From Crocinitomicaceae bacterium (GTDB taxonomy: Bacteria; Bacteroidota; Bacteroidia; Flavobacteriales_D; Crocinitomicaceae), in assembly GCA_021740745.1 (NCBI GenBank), contig JAIOZF010000013.1:1-49973 (forward strand): DNA of 49,973 nt, read 5' to 3'. The position numbers and the translations under genes were made by a program. Shown one piece after another: positions 1-7,002 of this stretch (position 1 is its first letter; the number at the start of each line of letters is the position of its first letter). Below the pieces are notes generated by a model. That model made no database searches, was not told the origin of the DNA, and saw only the letters and a list, made by a program, of their open reading frames with translations.

Positions 1-108
1 CAATCTATCAAAGAACTATGCTGGACTTCAAGACTTAAGGACTTTAAGACTCCAAGACAAAACACTTTTTTCATTTTAAATCCCAATATCTCGTTCGATT
101 TGGGAGGG

Positions 109-138
109 CAAAGGTAATCACTTTTTTTATTCAAACAA
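109..138 (-). promoter_or_regulatory. Promoter P-proximal, TTG-N19-TACCTTTG
   Basis: On the minus strand a TTG (136-138) is followed after exactly 19 bases by TACCTTTG (109-116). This matches the Bacteroidota primary sigma consensus (TTTG or TTG, about 19 bases, TAnnTTTG). The spacer is AT-rich and the initially transcribed region starts CCCTCCC. Transcription would leave the window to the left. Confidence 0.7.
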
Positions 139-268
139 GAAAAAGTTTATTTTTTTTCAGCGTGTTGTATTTAATAACTAAATCACCAATCCAAAAACGT
201 GTACTCTTCTTTTTTAAATTTGTTACCTTATTTCAATTTTAAAGTCCCTTCACCGTTGTTAGGGGGTG

Positions 269-298
269 CAAAGATATATACTCTTTTTATTCCTGCAA
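269..298 (-). promoter_or_regulatory. Promoter P-distal, TTG-N19-TATCTTTG
   Basis: On the minus strand a TTG (296-298) is followed after exactly 19 bases by TATCTTTG (269-276). The architecture is the same as that of the element 160 bp further on, again with a C-rich start region (CACCCCC). Two near-perfect tandem promoters suggest a strongly expressed unit beyond the left edge. Confidence 0.7.
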
Positions 299-456
299 GG
301 GTTTTGAACAATCTTTTTTTGAAAAAAATATAGCTGTATATGTAAGTCACTGATAATGGACTTTTTGAAGCTAAAAAAAAATGAAAAAAATTTAAACTTT
401 CTGTTTTAATTAAAACGAGTAGCTATCTAAAGTAGTGCAATGGGCTAATCAAGTAC

Positions 457-508
457 AAAAAAAATCCCTTGAACACATAGCTTCTAATTGTACTATTTGT
501 TCAAGGGA
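457..508 (-). terminator. Rho-independent terminator
   Basis: Perfect 11-bp stem, TCCCTTGAACA (465-475) with TGTTCAAGGGA (498-508). On the minus strand it is followed by a T-run (A-tract at 457-464 on the plus strand). It lies just downstream of the 65-residue gene at 539-736. Confidence 0.8.
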
Positions 509-519
509 AATTTTATCTT

Positions 520-537
520 GAGTTGAAAAATCAACTC
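520..537 (-). other. Second small hairpin after the stop codon
   Basis: GAGTTGA (520-526) and TCAACTC (531-537) form a 7-bp stem with a 4-base loop. It begins one base after the stop codon of the 65-residue gene and precedes the stronger terminator. It may protect the 3' end or assist termination; that role is inferred. Confidence 0.4.
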
Positions 538-538
538 A

Positions 539-736
539 TTAACTTTCTGCGATCCACTTATCGTCTTTCATTTCACCTTTTATAGTGACCATCTTTGTTC
601 TAGCATAATCCTCCGCGGCAAGTATCATTTGCTCACGTGTATCTCTTCTAAGAAGCATTGCAGAACCTCCTGGCGACTTTATCTCGATGTAAAATCCATT
701 TCTTAAACGCGTTGGTCTTGTTGCTGGTCTACCCAT
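539..736 (-). CDS. Small conserved hypothetical protein (65 aa)
   Basis: This is a 65-residue basic protein that starts MGRPATRPTRLRNGFYIEI. It has no signal peptide, membrane segment or cysteines. The sequence suggests a short beta-rich start followed by a helix (residues about 30-50), and it ends KWIAES. I recall similar short proteins in Flavobacteriia annotated only as hypothetical, but I cannot name the family with certainty. The gene stands alone: 91 bp separate it from the upstream minus-strand gene. It ends in two hairpins, the second a strong terminator, so it is probably a monocistronic and genuinely expressed unit. The basic N-terminus could allow nucleic-acid binding, which is a guess. 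Confidence 0.75.
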   Translation of the reverse strand: MGRPATRPTRLRNGFYIEIKSPGGSAMLLRRDTREQMILAAEDYARTKMVTIKGEMKDDKWIAES

Positions 737-827
737 GAAAACTATCGTAATTAATTAAAAATCTTTACTAATTAACAAATAATCTTGTGATTTTGTTGCT
801 TTTTATGAAAATTTATGAAAATTAAAT

Positions 828-1439
828 TCACGATTTCACTGAAAAAACAATCGTGTTTCCATCAAATGCCAGGACAACTTCTTTTAGGGAGACTAAGGCT
901 GATAGGTATTTATCGACCTTATCTAAAGGCGTGTTTGCAACCTTATATAATTTACTTAAAGAAATTGGTTGATTGATACTAATCACTTTTAAAAAGGCTT
1001 TTAATTCAGGATTCGTTTCTAAAGCAGATGCTAGGCTATTCTTTTCAACTAACCAACTCCTTCTAATAATCTTATTTGCAGGCATTATATACTGATTTAA
1101 GCGCACAAAAAACTCCCATTCTTTCTCATTCAATTTTGCCTGGTACTTCTTATTAGATTCAAAAGGAACCTTAACGCATACAACTAACTTTAGTCCTTCT
1201 TCTATAATATCATTCGTAAATTGCAGTGACGGCTTTATACATGAAGAAACTATTTCTGTTAGTTGATTTAAAACATCGTTTGGATAAACCCCCTTAACTT
1301 TACCATTTGACTTTACACCTATATAAAGCATTCCTCCTTGACTATTTGCAAGTGAGCATATTATTTTTGCTACTTCAAATTGATTATCTGCATTTTCAAT
1401 GAACGCACAATCAAATTCCTGTATTTTGGGTATACTCAT
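828..1439 (-). CDS. AlbA_2/Schlafen-like domain protein with winged-helix C-terminus
   Basis: A 203-residue soluble protein. Residues about 15-115 match the AlbA_2 (Schlafen AAA-4-like) fold: an EVAKIICSLANSQGGMLYIGV block, with the characteristic A-N-S-x-GG-x-L-x-x-G-V core, then VKGV and a helix. Residues about 145-200 look like a winged helix-turn-helix (LSKLYKVANTPLDKVDKYLS). The family is linked to nucleic-acid binding or nuclease activity and to transcriptional regulation. The usual N-terminal E-S-x-x-x-E-x-K motif is not recognisable (here EFDCAFIENAD), so any catalytic role is doubtful. It has 18 bp to aroE downstream on the same strand and may be read through from it. Function unassigned. 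Confidence 0.75.
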   Translation of the reverse strand: MSIPKIQEFDCAFIENADNQFEVAKIICSLANSQGGMLYIGVKSNGKVKGVYPNDVLNQLTEIVSSCIKPSLQFTNDIIEEGLKLVVCVKVPFESNKKYQAKLNEKEWEFFVRLNQYIMPANKIIRRSWLVEKNSLASALETNPELKAFLKVISINQPISLSKLYKVANTPLDKVDKYLSALVSLKEVVLAFDGNTIVFSVKS

Positions 1440-1457
1440 TGAATGATATGTTAAAGC

Positions 1458-2189
1458 CTAAAGTTGATTATTCCAAATCTTCCAAGACTGCAAAGCTTGA
1501 TGCTTTAACATGGATTCACCATTTAAAATAGTTGCACCTTGTTGCTTTGACTTCAATAATAAATCCGTCATCGGTGGGTTGTATACTAAATCAACCACCA
1601 GATGATCGGATGTCAAATACTCAAAAGGCAAATCAAATTTACTGTCTTTATAATCTAAAGTACCGACCGGTGTGCAATTAACGAGTAATTTACAAGCATT
1701 CAACATGTGAATATTGACTTCAGCATAGGAAAAGTGCTTATCTCCTTTAGGATCCTGACTGATAAACAAAACGTCTATTCCCAAATTCTTTAAAACATAA
1801 GCAATTGCTTTTGATGCTCCACCTGTACCGAATATCAATGCGCGTTCATGCTGATTGGTCAAAAATGGTTTAATCGATTGTTGAAACCCATAAGCATCGG
1901 TGTTGTGGCCGACTTTCTGTCCATCTTTAAATTGTATACAATTTACAGCACCAATGACTTTTGCTTCAATAGATAGGTCATCCAGAAAAGGGATAATAGA
2001 CTCTTTATAGGGTATAGTAACACTCAAACCACCGATTTGCTGCTCAAAGACACGATTCATTTCCTCAATATCAGCTAATTCAAAATTGACAAATTGCGCG
2101 TCAATTTCATTTTCACTGAAGTACCGTTCGAAAAAGGATTTAGAAAATGAATAGCCAAGTGTTTTACCTATAAGGCCATAAGTTCTCAT
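1458..2189 (-). CDS. aroE: Shikimate dehydrogenase AroE
   Basis: Catalyses NADPH-dependent reduction of 3-dehydroshikimate to shikimate in aromatic amino-acid and chorismate synthesis. The 243-residue length fits the short Bacteroidota forms. Visible signatures are the substrate-binding S-F-S-K-S segment (14-18), the catalytic lysine in SVTIPYK (K62), the aspartate in NTDAYG (D98) and the nucleotide-binding GTGGAS loop (121-126). The start ATG overlaps the stop of dedA by four bases (ATGA), indicating translational coupling within a rhodanese-dedA-aroE operon. Chorismate is also the precursor for menaquinone, whose genes menA and menC lie nearby. Confidence 0.95.
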   Translation of the reverse strand: MRTYGLIGKTLGYSFSKSFFERYFSENEIDAQFVNFELADIEEMNRVFEQQIGGLSVTIPYKESIIPFLDDLSIEAKVIGAVNCIQFKDGQKVGHNTDAYGFQQSIKPFLTNQHERALIFGTGGASKAIAYVLKNLGIDVLFISQDPKGDKHFSYAEVNIHMLNACKLLVNCTPVGTLDYKDSKFDLPFEYLTSDHLVVDLVYNPPMTDLLLKSKQQGATILNGESMLKHQALQSWKIWNNQL

Positions 2190-2866
2190 TGTGATTTCTT
2201 ACTTTTTACTTTAGCACGGATAATCTCAATGATCATTGGTAATATGGATAAACCAATAATACCAAAAATTACAGTTTCAAAATTATCCTGAACAAATTTC
2301 AAATTACCGAAAAAGTAACCTAACAGCGTAAGTCCCACAACCCAGGCAATACCACCAATTATATTGAACTGAACAAATTTCTTGTAACTCATCTGACCAA
2401 TACCAGCAACAAAGGGAGCAAACGTCCTAACAATTGGCACAAAACGGGCAATTATAATTGTTTTCGGTCCATGTTTCTCGTAAAATTCATGCGTTTGATC
2501 AATGTATTTCTGTTTTACGATTTGTCGACCTCTAATTTTCCATGATAGTACTTTCAAACCAATCGTTCTACCTAAAAAATAATTCAAACCATCCCCTAAA
2601 ATAGCGGCAATGATTAGTAAACCCAAAACAATCCATAAGTTTAATTCTGCTGTTTGTCCGGCTTCATTAACAACGCCAGCGCAAAAAGTTCCTGCTGCAA
2701 AAAGTAATGAATCACCTGGTAAAAAGGGCATTACTACTAAGCCTGTTTCTACAAAAATTATGAGGAATAATATCCCGTAAATCCACAAACCATAATCCTG
2801 AATCATCGCAAATAGATGCCCATCAAGGTGCAAGAAAAAATCTAAAACTGATTTCAAAAAATCCAT
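2186..2866 (-). CDS. DedA/VTT family membrane protein
   Basis: A 226-residue polytopic membrane protein of the DedA (SNARE-associated/VTT) family. Members act as scramblase-like flippases for C55-isoprenoid carriers and phospholipids and support membrane energetics. The conserved acidic/gate residues are present: E40 and D52 in the FVETGLVVMPFLPGDSLLF-type segment. So is the second re-entrant motif (ARFVPIVRTFAPFVAG, about residues 140-156). Hydrophobic segments flank both. It overlaps the rhodanese stop by one base upstream (TAATG) and aroE by four bases downstream, so all three are one operon. The functional link to aroE is not obvious. Confidence 0.92.
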   Translation of the reverse strand: MDFLKSVLDFFLHLDGHLFAMIQDYGLWIYGILFLIIFVETGLVVMPFLPGDSLLFAAGTFCAGVVNEAGQTAELNLWIVLGLLIIAAILGDGLNYFLGRTIGLKVLSWKIRGRQIVKQKYIDQTHEFYEKHGPKTIIIARFVPIVRTFAPFVAGIGQMSYKKFVQFNIIGGIAWVVGLTLLGYFFGNLKFVQDNFETVIFGIIGLSILPMIIEIIRAKVKSKKSQ

Positions 2867-3183
2867 TAATCTAAGTCTAAGGTATTATCAATATGTTCCT
2901 TCCAAGCTAAAATACCTCCATCTAAACAATAAATATTTGTCAGGGAGAAATCTGTCACCAATAAATTTGCTACTGCTTCTGCTCGTTTACCAGAACGACA
3001 CATAATAACGATATTTGTGTTCTTCGGTAAATCTTCTACGCGACTTGGAATATCTCCCATTGGAATATGTGTTGAACCAATATTACAGGCATCATATTCA
3101 TAAGGTTCTCTCACATCGATAATTTCGAAATGATTTCCATTGTTCATTGAATCGTTTAATTCTAAAGCTGAAATGAATTGCAT
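2866..3183 (-). CDS. Single-domain rhodanese-like protein
   Basis: A 105-residue rhodanese-homology protein in the size range of GlpE/PspE. The active-site loop CRSGKR (62-67) contains the sulfur-accepting cysteine C62, and the family's D-V-R-E-P-x-E-Y motif is at 23-30. It lacks a signal peptide, so it is cytoplasmic and probably transfers sulfane sulfur or senses redox state; the substrate is unknown. It is the first gene of a tightly packed operon with dedA and aroE. A TAACTTTG promoter element lies 16 bases upstream (3200-3207). Confidence 0.9.
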   Translation of the reverse strand: MQFISALELNDSMNNGNHFEIIDVREPYEYDACNIGSTHIPMGDIPSRVEDLPKNTNIVIMCRSGKRAEAVANLLVTDFSLTNIYCLDGGILAWKEHIDNTLDLD

Positions 3184-3199
3184 TGTACTATAATTTGGT

Positions 3200-3207
3200 C
3201 AAAGTTA
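3200..3207 (-). promoter_or_regulatory. TAACTTTG promoter element
   Basis: Reads TAACTTTG on the minus strand and matches the Bacteroidota -7 consensus TAnnTTTG, 16 bases ahead of the rhodanese start. No well-spaced upstream TTG is visible. Confidence 0.5.
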
Positions 3208-3254
3208 ACTTTTACAATTAACAAAGAGTCTTTACGATTTGATAAATTTCCTCC

Positions 3255-3731
3255 TTACTTCACCTTCACAGAAACAATCATTTCAAAAGTTGCGACAATT
3301 TCCTGCTTTAAATCTAGGGCTGTTACTTGAATTGTCTTATTGATTCGTTCGCCTGTTAACTTGCTTTCCTCAATTGCTTTCTCCACTAAATCACCTTGAT
3401 TACTTTCAAAAATCACGTTACTTTCTGCTCTTTTTATAAAATCAGCTTTCATTCCTTTAAATGCAAATGAAACTTTTTCACCTGATAATTCTGCGAAATA
3501 GAATACATGTATTCCTCCAGCGATATCTGCACCAACAGCCAATGCTCCAAAATACATTGAATTCAGGTGGTTTTTTGTCCTTCTTCTCAATTTAATCCCT
3601 ACTCTCACGGTTTTTTCATCAATTGAAATAAGAGAAGGTCGAACAAAACCAATCAGTGGTATTTTAAAAAAACCTAACAAGAAAAGCATCCAGCGCATTT
3701 TCTTCAACGAAATAGTTTTAACTGGCTGCAT
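3255..3731 (-). CDS. DUF4442/hotdog-fold thioesterase-like protein
   Basis: A DUF4442-type protein with a predicted hotdog fold related to PaaI-like acyl-CoA thioesterases. The middle segment (NHLNSMYFGALAVGADIAGG) resembles the N-x-x-G-x-x-F/Y-G-x-x-x-x-A-D helix region of hotdog enzymes. The reading frame is open up to 3788. I place the start at 3731 (MQPVKTISLKK, 158 residues) because the extra 19 residues overlap the upstream gene heavily and look unlike the family. This still leaves a 14-bp overlap with the stop of the flavin oxidoreductase, so the two are probably coupled. Substrate unknown. Confidence 0.75.
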   Translation of the reverse strand: MQPVKTISLKKMRWMLFLLGFFKIPLIGFVRPSLISIDEKTVRVGIKLRRRTKNHLNSMYFGALAVGADIAGGIHVFYFAELSGEKVSFAFKGMKADFIKRAESNVIFESNQGDLVEKAIEESKLTGERINKTIQVTALDLKQEIVATFEMIVSVKVK

Positions 3732-4692
3732 TGAATTCAGATTTAAGTTGTGAAACGATTGCTGAAATTGGTCGAACTGAATGCACATATTCTATCGAAG
3801 GTCCAGCGCACCATACTGTTTTATAGGTTGAACTGAAGGCTGCTTTTTGCAAACTCTTCATCCCTTTAACAAAAACGAGTGCTTTCACCCATTTTTTCAA
3901 TGTCTTATTCTTATTCAATAATCGTTCTAACCAATTTTGTTTAGTCCCTATCTTTTGAACATAAGGTGTATTAATAACAGAACAAGGTGTACCAGATAAT
4001 TTGGTAGTCATCACAATGTCTTTTGCTCCATAATCAACACAGGCTTGCTTATATTCATCGGAAACTCCAGCTTCAGAAGATGCAATGAAAATACTTCCCA
4101 TAGATAATCCAGCCGCACCCAAATTCAACATCTCAGCAATTCCTCCTCCCGTTCCTACTCCACCGGCTGAAATCACTGGAATTTGAACCGCATCAATTAA
4201 TTGGGGAATAAGTTCTTTGTAGGAAATATTTCCAGCATGTCCACCCGCTTCTTTATTCACTGCAATCACAGCATCAGCGCCTAGTGATTCGACTTTTTTC
4301 GCATATTTCACATCTGTGACGTCGCAAAAAACCTTTACACCGGACTTGTGCGCCTCTATTATTGTTTCTTCAGGTGAACCTAAAGAAGTGATTAGAAAAT
4401 CCACTTTCTCTTCACAACAAACCGTTAACTGCTCTTTGTAGAGAAAATTCGACTTATTTACTATCAAATTAATCCCAAATGGTCCTTGAACTTGATTTTT
4501 AATTGATTTGATTGCAGCCCTTAATTCGTCCGTATTACGATAATTCAAGGCTGGAATTGCTCCAGTAATTCCTGATTTTATTGCCTCAACAATCATTTTT
4601 TCGTTGGAAACTAAAAACATTGGAGCCATGATAATTGGAAATTCAATCCCCAACATTTCACACAATATTGGTTTGCTTGCATTTTTATTCAT
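3718..4692 (-). CDS. NAD(P)H-dependent flavin oxidoreductase / nitronate monooxygenase family
   Basis: A 324-residue FMN-binding TIM-barrel protein of the nitronate monooxygenase/2-nitropropane dioxygenase family. Visible features are the N-terminal FPIIMAPM strand (18-25), a glycine-rich phosphate-binding segment SAGGVGTGGGIAEML (about 175-189) and the GGHAGN loop with H152, the catalytic-base position in true nitronate monooxygenases. Family members oxidise alkyl nitronates or act as enoyl-ACP reductase-like enzymes, so the exact reaction is open. A second, distinct member of this family is at 24051-25007. It is divergent from menA, with about 100 bp between start codons. Confidence 0.85.
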   Translation of the reverse strand: MNKNASKPILCEMLGIEFPIIMAPMFLVSNEKMIVEAIKSGITGAIPALNYRNTDELRAAIKSIKNQVQGPFGINLIVNKSNFLYKEQLTVCCEEKVDFLITSLGSPEETIIEAHKSGVKVFCDVTDVKYAKKVESLGADAVIAVNKEAGGHAGNISYKELIPQLIDAVQIPVISAGGVGTGGGIAEMLNLGAAGLSMGSIFIASSEAGVSDEYKQACVDYGAKDIVMTTKLSGTPCSVINTPYVQKIGTKQNWLERLLNKNKTLKKWVKALVFVKGMKSLQKAAFSSTYKTVWCAGPSIEYVHSVRPISAIVSQLKSEFNAAS

Positions 4693-4782
4693 GTTACTAA
4701 GTTATAGAATTTATTATGTATGCAGAACTTTTGCTCAAAATATTTGTTGAAAAAAGTAACTATCAAATTGAACAACTTAAAT

Positions 4783-4790
4783 TACTTTTG
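4783..4790 (+). promoter_or_regulatory. TACTTTTG promoter element of menA
   Basis: TACTTTTG matches TAnnTTTG and ends only four bases before the ATG at 4795. If it is used, the mRNA would start at or inside the start codon (leaderless). No properly spaced TTG is seen upstream. Confidence 0.45.
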
Positions 4791-4794
4791 TTCT

Positions 4795-5697
4795 ATGACA
4801 AAAACGCAAGCTTGGATAAAAGCACTTCGACTTCGAACACTTCCTTTATCTCTTTCTGGAATTGTATTAGGATCCTTCATTGCCAAATCGGCTGAATTTT
4901 GGGATTGGAAGGTTTTTGTGTTCGCTTTGAGTACTACCATATTATTTCAAATTGTATCCAATTTAGCAAATGACTTAGGTGATAGTATAAAAGGTACTGA
5001 CAATAATGAAAGAATTGGCCCCATGCGCTCCGTGCAGTCCGGGTTAATTACAAAAAAAGAAATGAGGAATGCTGTTGTTTTTACCTCTATTCTAAGTTTT
5101 ATTTCTGCTGCAATTTTAATTTACTTTGGAACAAAGGGGTTTACTTATGCTATTTTATGGGTGTATGTGGGACTTGCAATTCTTTGCATTATTGCGGCAA
5201 TTACATATACTGTTGGTAAGAAAGCATATGGATATAATGGTTTGGGAGATATCATGGTCTTTTTGTTCTTTGGAATTGTCAGCGTAATGGGCGTTTACCC
5301 TCTATATTCAAAAGAAATAAACTGGTTCTTGCTCCTTCCCGCTTCAAGTATCGGACTCTTAAGCGCTGCTGTTTTGAATTTAAATAATATGCGAGACAGA
5401 GTGAATGATGCAAAATCGAATAAAAGAACGCTTGTGGTTATGATGGGTGCAAATGCTGCCAAAATCTATCACGCCCTTTTAATCATCCTTGCCTTAGTTA
5501 GTATGTTGATCTATCTTTCAAAAAGTACACAAACAACTGCATTTATTGGATTGATACCATTTATTCTGCTTTTATTGCATGTTAGAAAAGTACTAGCGAC
5601 AAAAGACCCGAAAGAATTTGATCCAGAATTAAAAAAAGTAGCACTTTCAACATTTGCGATTTCAGTTTTAACGTCGATTGGTTTGATGATAGGATAA
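4795..5697 (+). CDS. menA: 1,4-dihydroxy-2-naphthoate polyprenyltransferase MenA
   Basis: A UbiA-family membrane prenyltransferase that joins 1,4-dihydroxy-2-naphthoate to a polyprenyl diphosphate, the committed membrane step of menaquinone synthesis. About eight hydrophobic segments are present. The first Asp-rich motif (NLANDLGDSIKGTDN, D60/D63/D69) and the second (NNMRDRVNDAKSNKRTL) are both intact. The frame is open from 4720, but I choose ATG 4795 (MTKTQAWIKALRLRTLPLS, 300 residues), which matches the family N-terminus. menC follows on the same strand after a repeat-filled 224-bp gap. Confidence 0.93.
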   Translation: MTKTQAWIKALRLRTLPLSLSGIVLGSFIAKSAEFWDWKVFVFALSTTILFQIVSNLANDLGDSIKGTDNNERIGPMRSVQSGLITKKEMRNAVVFTSILSFISAAILIYFGTKGFTYAILWVYVGLAILCIIAAITYTVGKKAYGYNGLGDIMVFLFFGIVSVMGVYPLYSKEINWFLLLPASSIGLLSAAVLNLNNMRDRVNDAKSNKRTLVVMMGANAAKIYHALLIILALVSMLIYLSKSTQTTAFIGLIPFILLLLHVRKVLATKDPKEFDPELKKVALSTFAISVLTSIGLMIG

Positions 5698-5701
5698 AAT
5701 C

Positions 5702-5733
5702 AATGATTTGAATGATTTGAATGATTTGAATGA
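5702..5733 (+). repeat. 9-bp tandem repeat (about 3.6 copies)
   Basis: The unit AATGATTTG is repeated three full times (5702-5728) and begins a fourth. It starts four bases after the menA stop codon. It is non-coding. Confidence 0.9.
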
Positions 5734-5805
5734 AAAAAAGATCTTATCGCAATATTGCAATTTAGCTATATTTAAAAGTTGCTAAGTTTAAAGATTGCTA
5801 ACTTT

Positions 5806-5873
5806 AAATGTTTAAATGTTTAAATGTTCAAATGTTCAAATGTTCAAATGTTCAAATGTTCAAATGTTCAAAT
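5806..5873 (+). repeat. 8-bp tandem repeat (8 copies)
   Basis: Eight consecutive units run from 5806 to 5869, followed by a half unit: two copies of AAATGTTT, then six of AAATGTTC. The array ends 48 bp before the menC start codon. Perfect identity of the last six copies implies recent slippage. Just upstream (about 5778-5809) there is also an imperfect direct duplication of TTGCTAA(G/C)TTTAAA. Confidence 0.9.
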
Positions 5874-5921
5874 TATACAATTAACCTCCCTAATCCCAAT
5901 AAATTCAACAACAATAAGTAA

Positions 5922-6965
5922 ATGACAACAAACGTATCTCATCTCGAACTTCACTTTAAACGTCCAGCGGGCACAAGTAGAGGTGTTATGCAAAATAAAA
6001 ACAGTTGGATAATCAAACTAACTGCAAATAACATTGAAGGTATTGGCGAAATTAGTGTTATTGAAGGTTTATCACCGGATTATTACGATAGAGTAACTTT
6101 TGAATCAACAATCGATGAAGTATGCTCCCGCTTAGAAGCTTCGGAAGGAAATATAGCTCGTGGATTCGATATAGCCGCAACATTAAATGATTTTCCCTCA
6201 ATTAAATTTGGATTAGAAACGGCCTTGCTTGACCTTCAAAATGGTGGCAATGGAATTATCTTCAATAACGACTTTACGAAAGGTATTCGCAAATTACCCA
6301 TCAATGGATTGGTATGGATGGGCGACGAATCATTTATGAAGGATCAAATTGCAGAAAAACTCGCTGATGGCTATACCACCATAAAAATGAAAGTTGGCGC
6401 CATTGATATTCAAACGGAATTGTCTATTCTCACTTCAATTCGCAAACAATATTCAGCAAACGAAATCACATTACGTGTTGATGCCAATGGTGCTTTTTCT
6501 CCGACACAAGCTCCCGAATTATTGAAAAAACTAGCTGATTTGGAAATTCACTCAATCGAACAACCTATAAAAGCAGGACAATGGGAAGCAATGGCTGAAC
6601 TTTGTCATTTCACTCCTACTCCAATCGCTTTGGATGAAGAATTAATTGGGATAAACGATATCCACCAAAAAATAACATTGTTGGAAACAATTCAACCACA
6701 GTATATCATTCTTAAGCCAAGTTTGCACGGTGGAATAAGTGGAACGCAAGAGTGGATTGAACTTGCAGAAAATAAAAATATTCCCTGGTGGATGACATCT
6801 GCCCTAGAATCCAATATCGGACTTGCGGCTATTTGTCAACTTACCGCAGAATATCAAAATAATCTTCCACAAGGATTAGGAACAGGATCATTATATACCA
6901 ACAATATTGAAAGCGACCTCATCGTCGAAAACGGATTCATTCGAAGATCGAAATTGAATCCTTAA
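5922..6965 (+). CDS. menC: o-Succinylbenzoate synthase MenC (enolase superfamily)
   Basis: A 347-residue enolase-superfamily protein. Its catalytic set is complete: KMK (K155/K157), metal ligands D187 (RVDANG), E213 (SIEQP) and D238 (ALDEE), and the second-side lysine K265 (ILKPS). Adjacent to menA, the best call is o-succinylbenzoate synthase, which dehydrates SHCHC in menaquinone synthesis. Dipeptide epimerases share all these residues, so the assignment rests partly on context. No other men genes are in the window. The start ATG at 5922 is the only plausible one, and no consensus promoter is visible between it and the repeats. Confidence 0.85.
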   Translation: MTTNVSHLELHFKRPAGTSRGVMQNKNSWIIKLTANNIEGIGEISVIEGLSPDYYDRVTFESTIDEVCSRLEASEGNIARGFDIAATLNDFPSIKFGLETALLDLQNGGNGIIFNNDFTKGIRKLPINGLVWMGDESFMKDQIAEKLADGYTTIKMKVGAIDIQTELSILTSIRKQYSANEITLRVDANGAFSPTQAPELLKKLADLEIHSIEQPIKAGQWEAMAELCHFTPTPIALDEELIGINDIHQKITLLETIQPQYIILKPSLHGGISGTQEWIELAENKNIPWWMTSALESNIGLAAICQLTAEYQNNLPQGLGTGSLYTNNIESDLIVENGFIRRSKLNP

Positions 6966-6986
6966 TTCCAAATTACTCCAGAGCTA

Positions 6987-6998
6987 TCGGGATCCCGA
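6987..6998. repeat. 12-bp perfect palindrome between convergent genes
   Basis: TCGGGATCCCGA is a perfect palindrome followed by a T-run (7000-7004). It lies between the convergent ends of menC and the helicase gene. The stem would be only four pairs with a GATC loop, so it is at best a weak terminator. It may be a remnant of a longer palindromic intergenic element. Confidence 0.4.
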
Positions 6999-7002
6999 AT
7001 TT

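Larger units (their letters stand above)
1..538. other. Non-coding left-edge region with leftward promoters
   Basis: No credible gene is visible in this AT-rich stretch. It holds two leftward promoter signatures (109-138 and 269-298), listed separately. Between 25 and 57 there is a low-complexity run of short imperfect GACTT/AAGAC direct repeats. The right end carries the terminator of the small gene that follows. I read the region as the upstream control region of a transcription unit lying left of the window on the minus strand. Confidence 0.6.

Noticed and set aside
1-74. Minus-strand open frame starting MKKVFCLGVLKS and running off the left edge
   Set aside because: It is made of short GACTT/AAGTC repeats and lies directly downstream of promoter signatures. 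It looks like leader or low-complexity DNA, not a protein.
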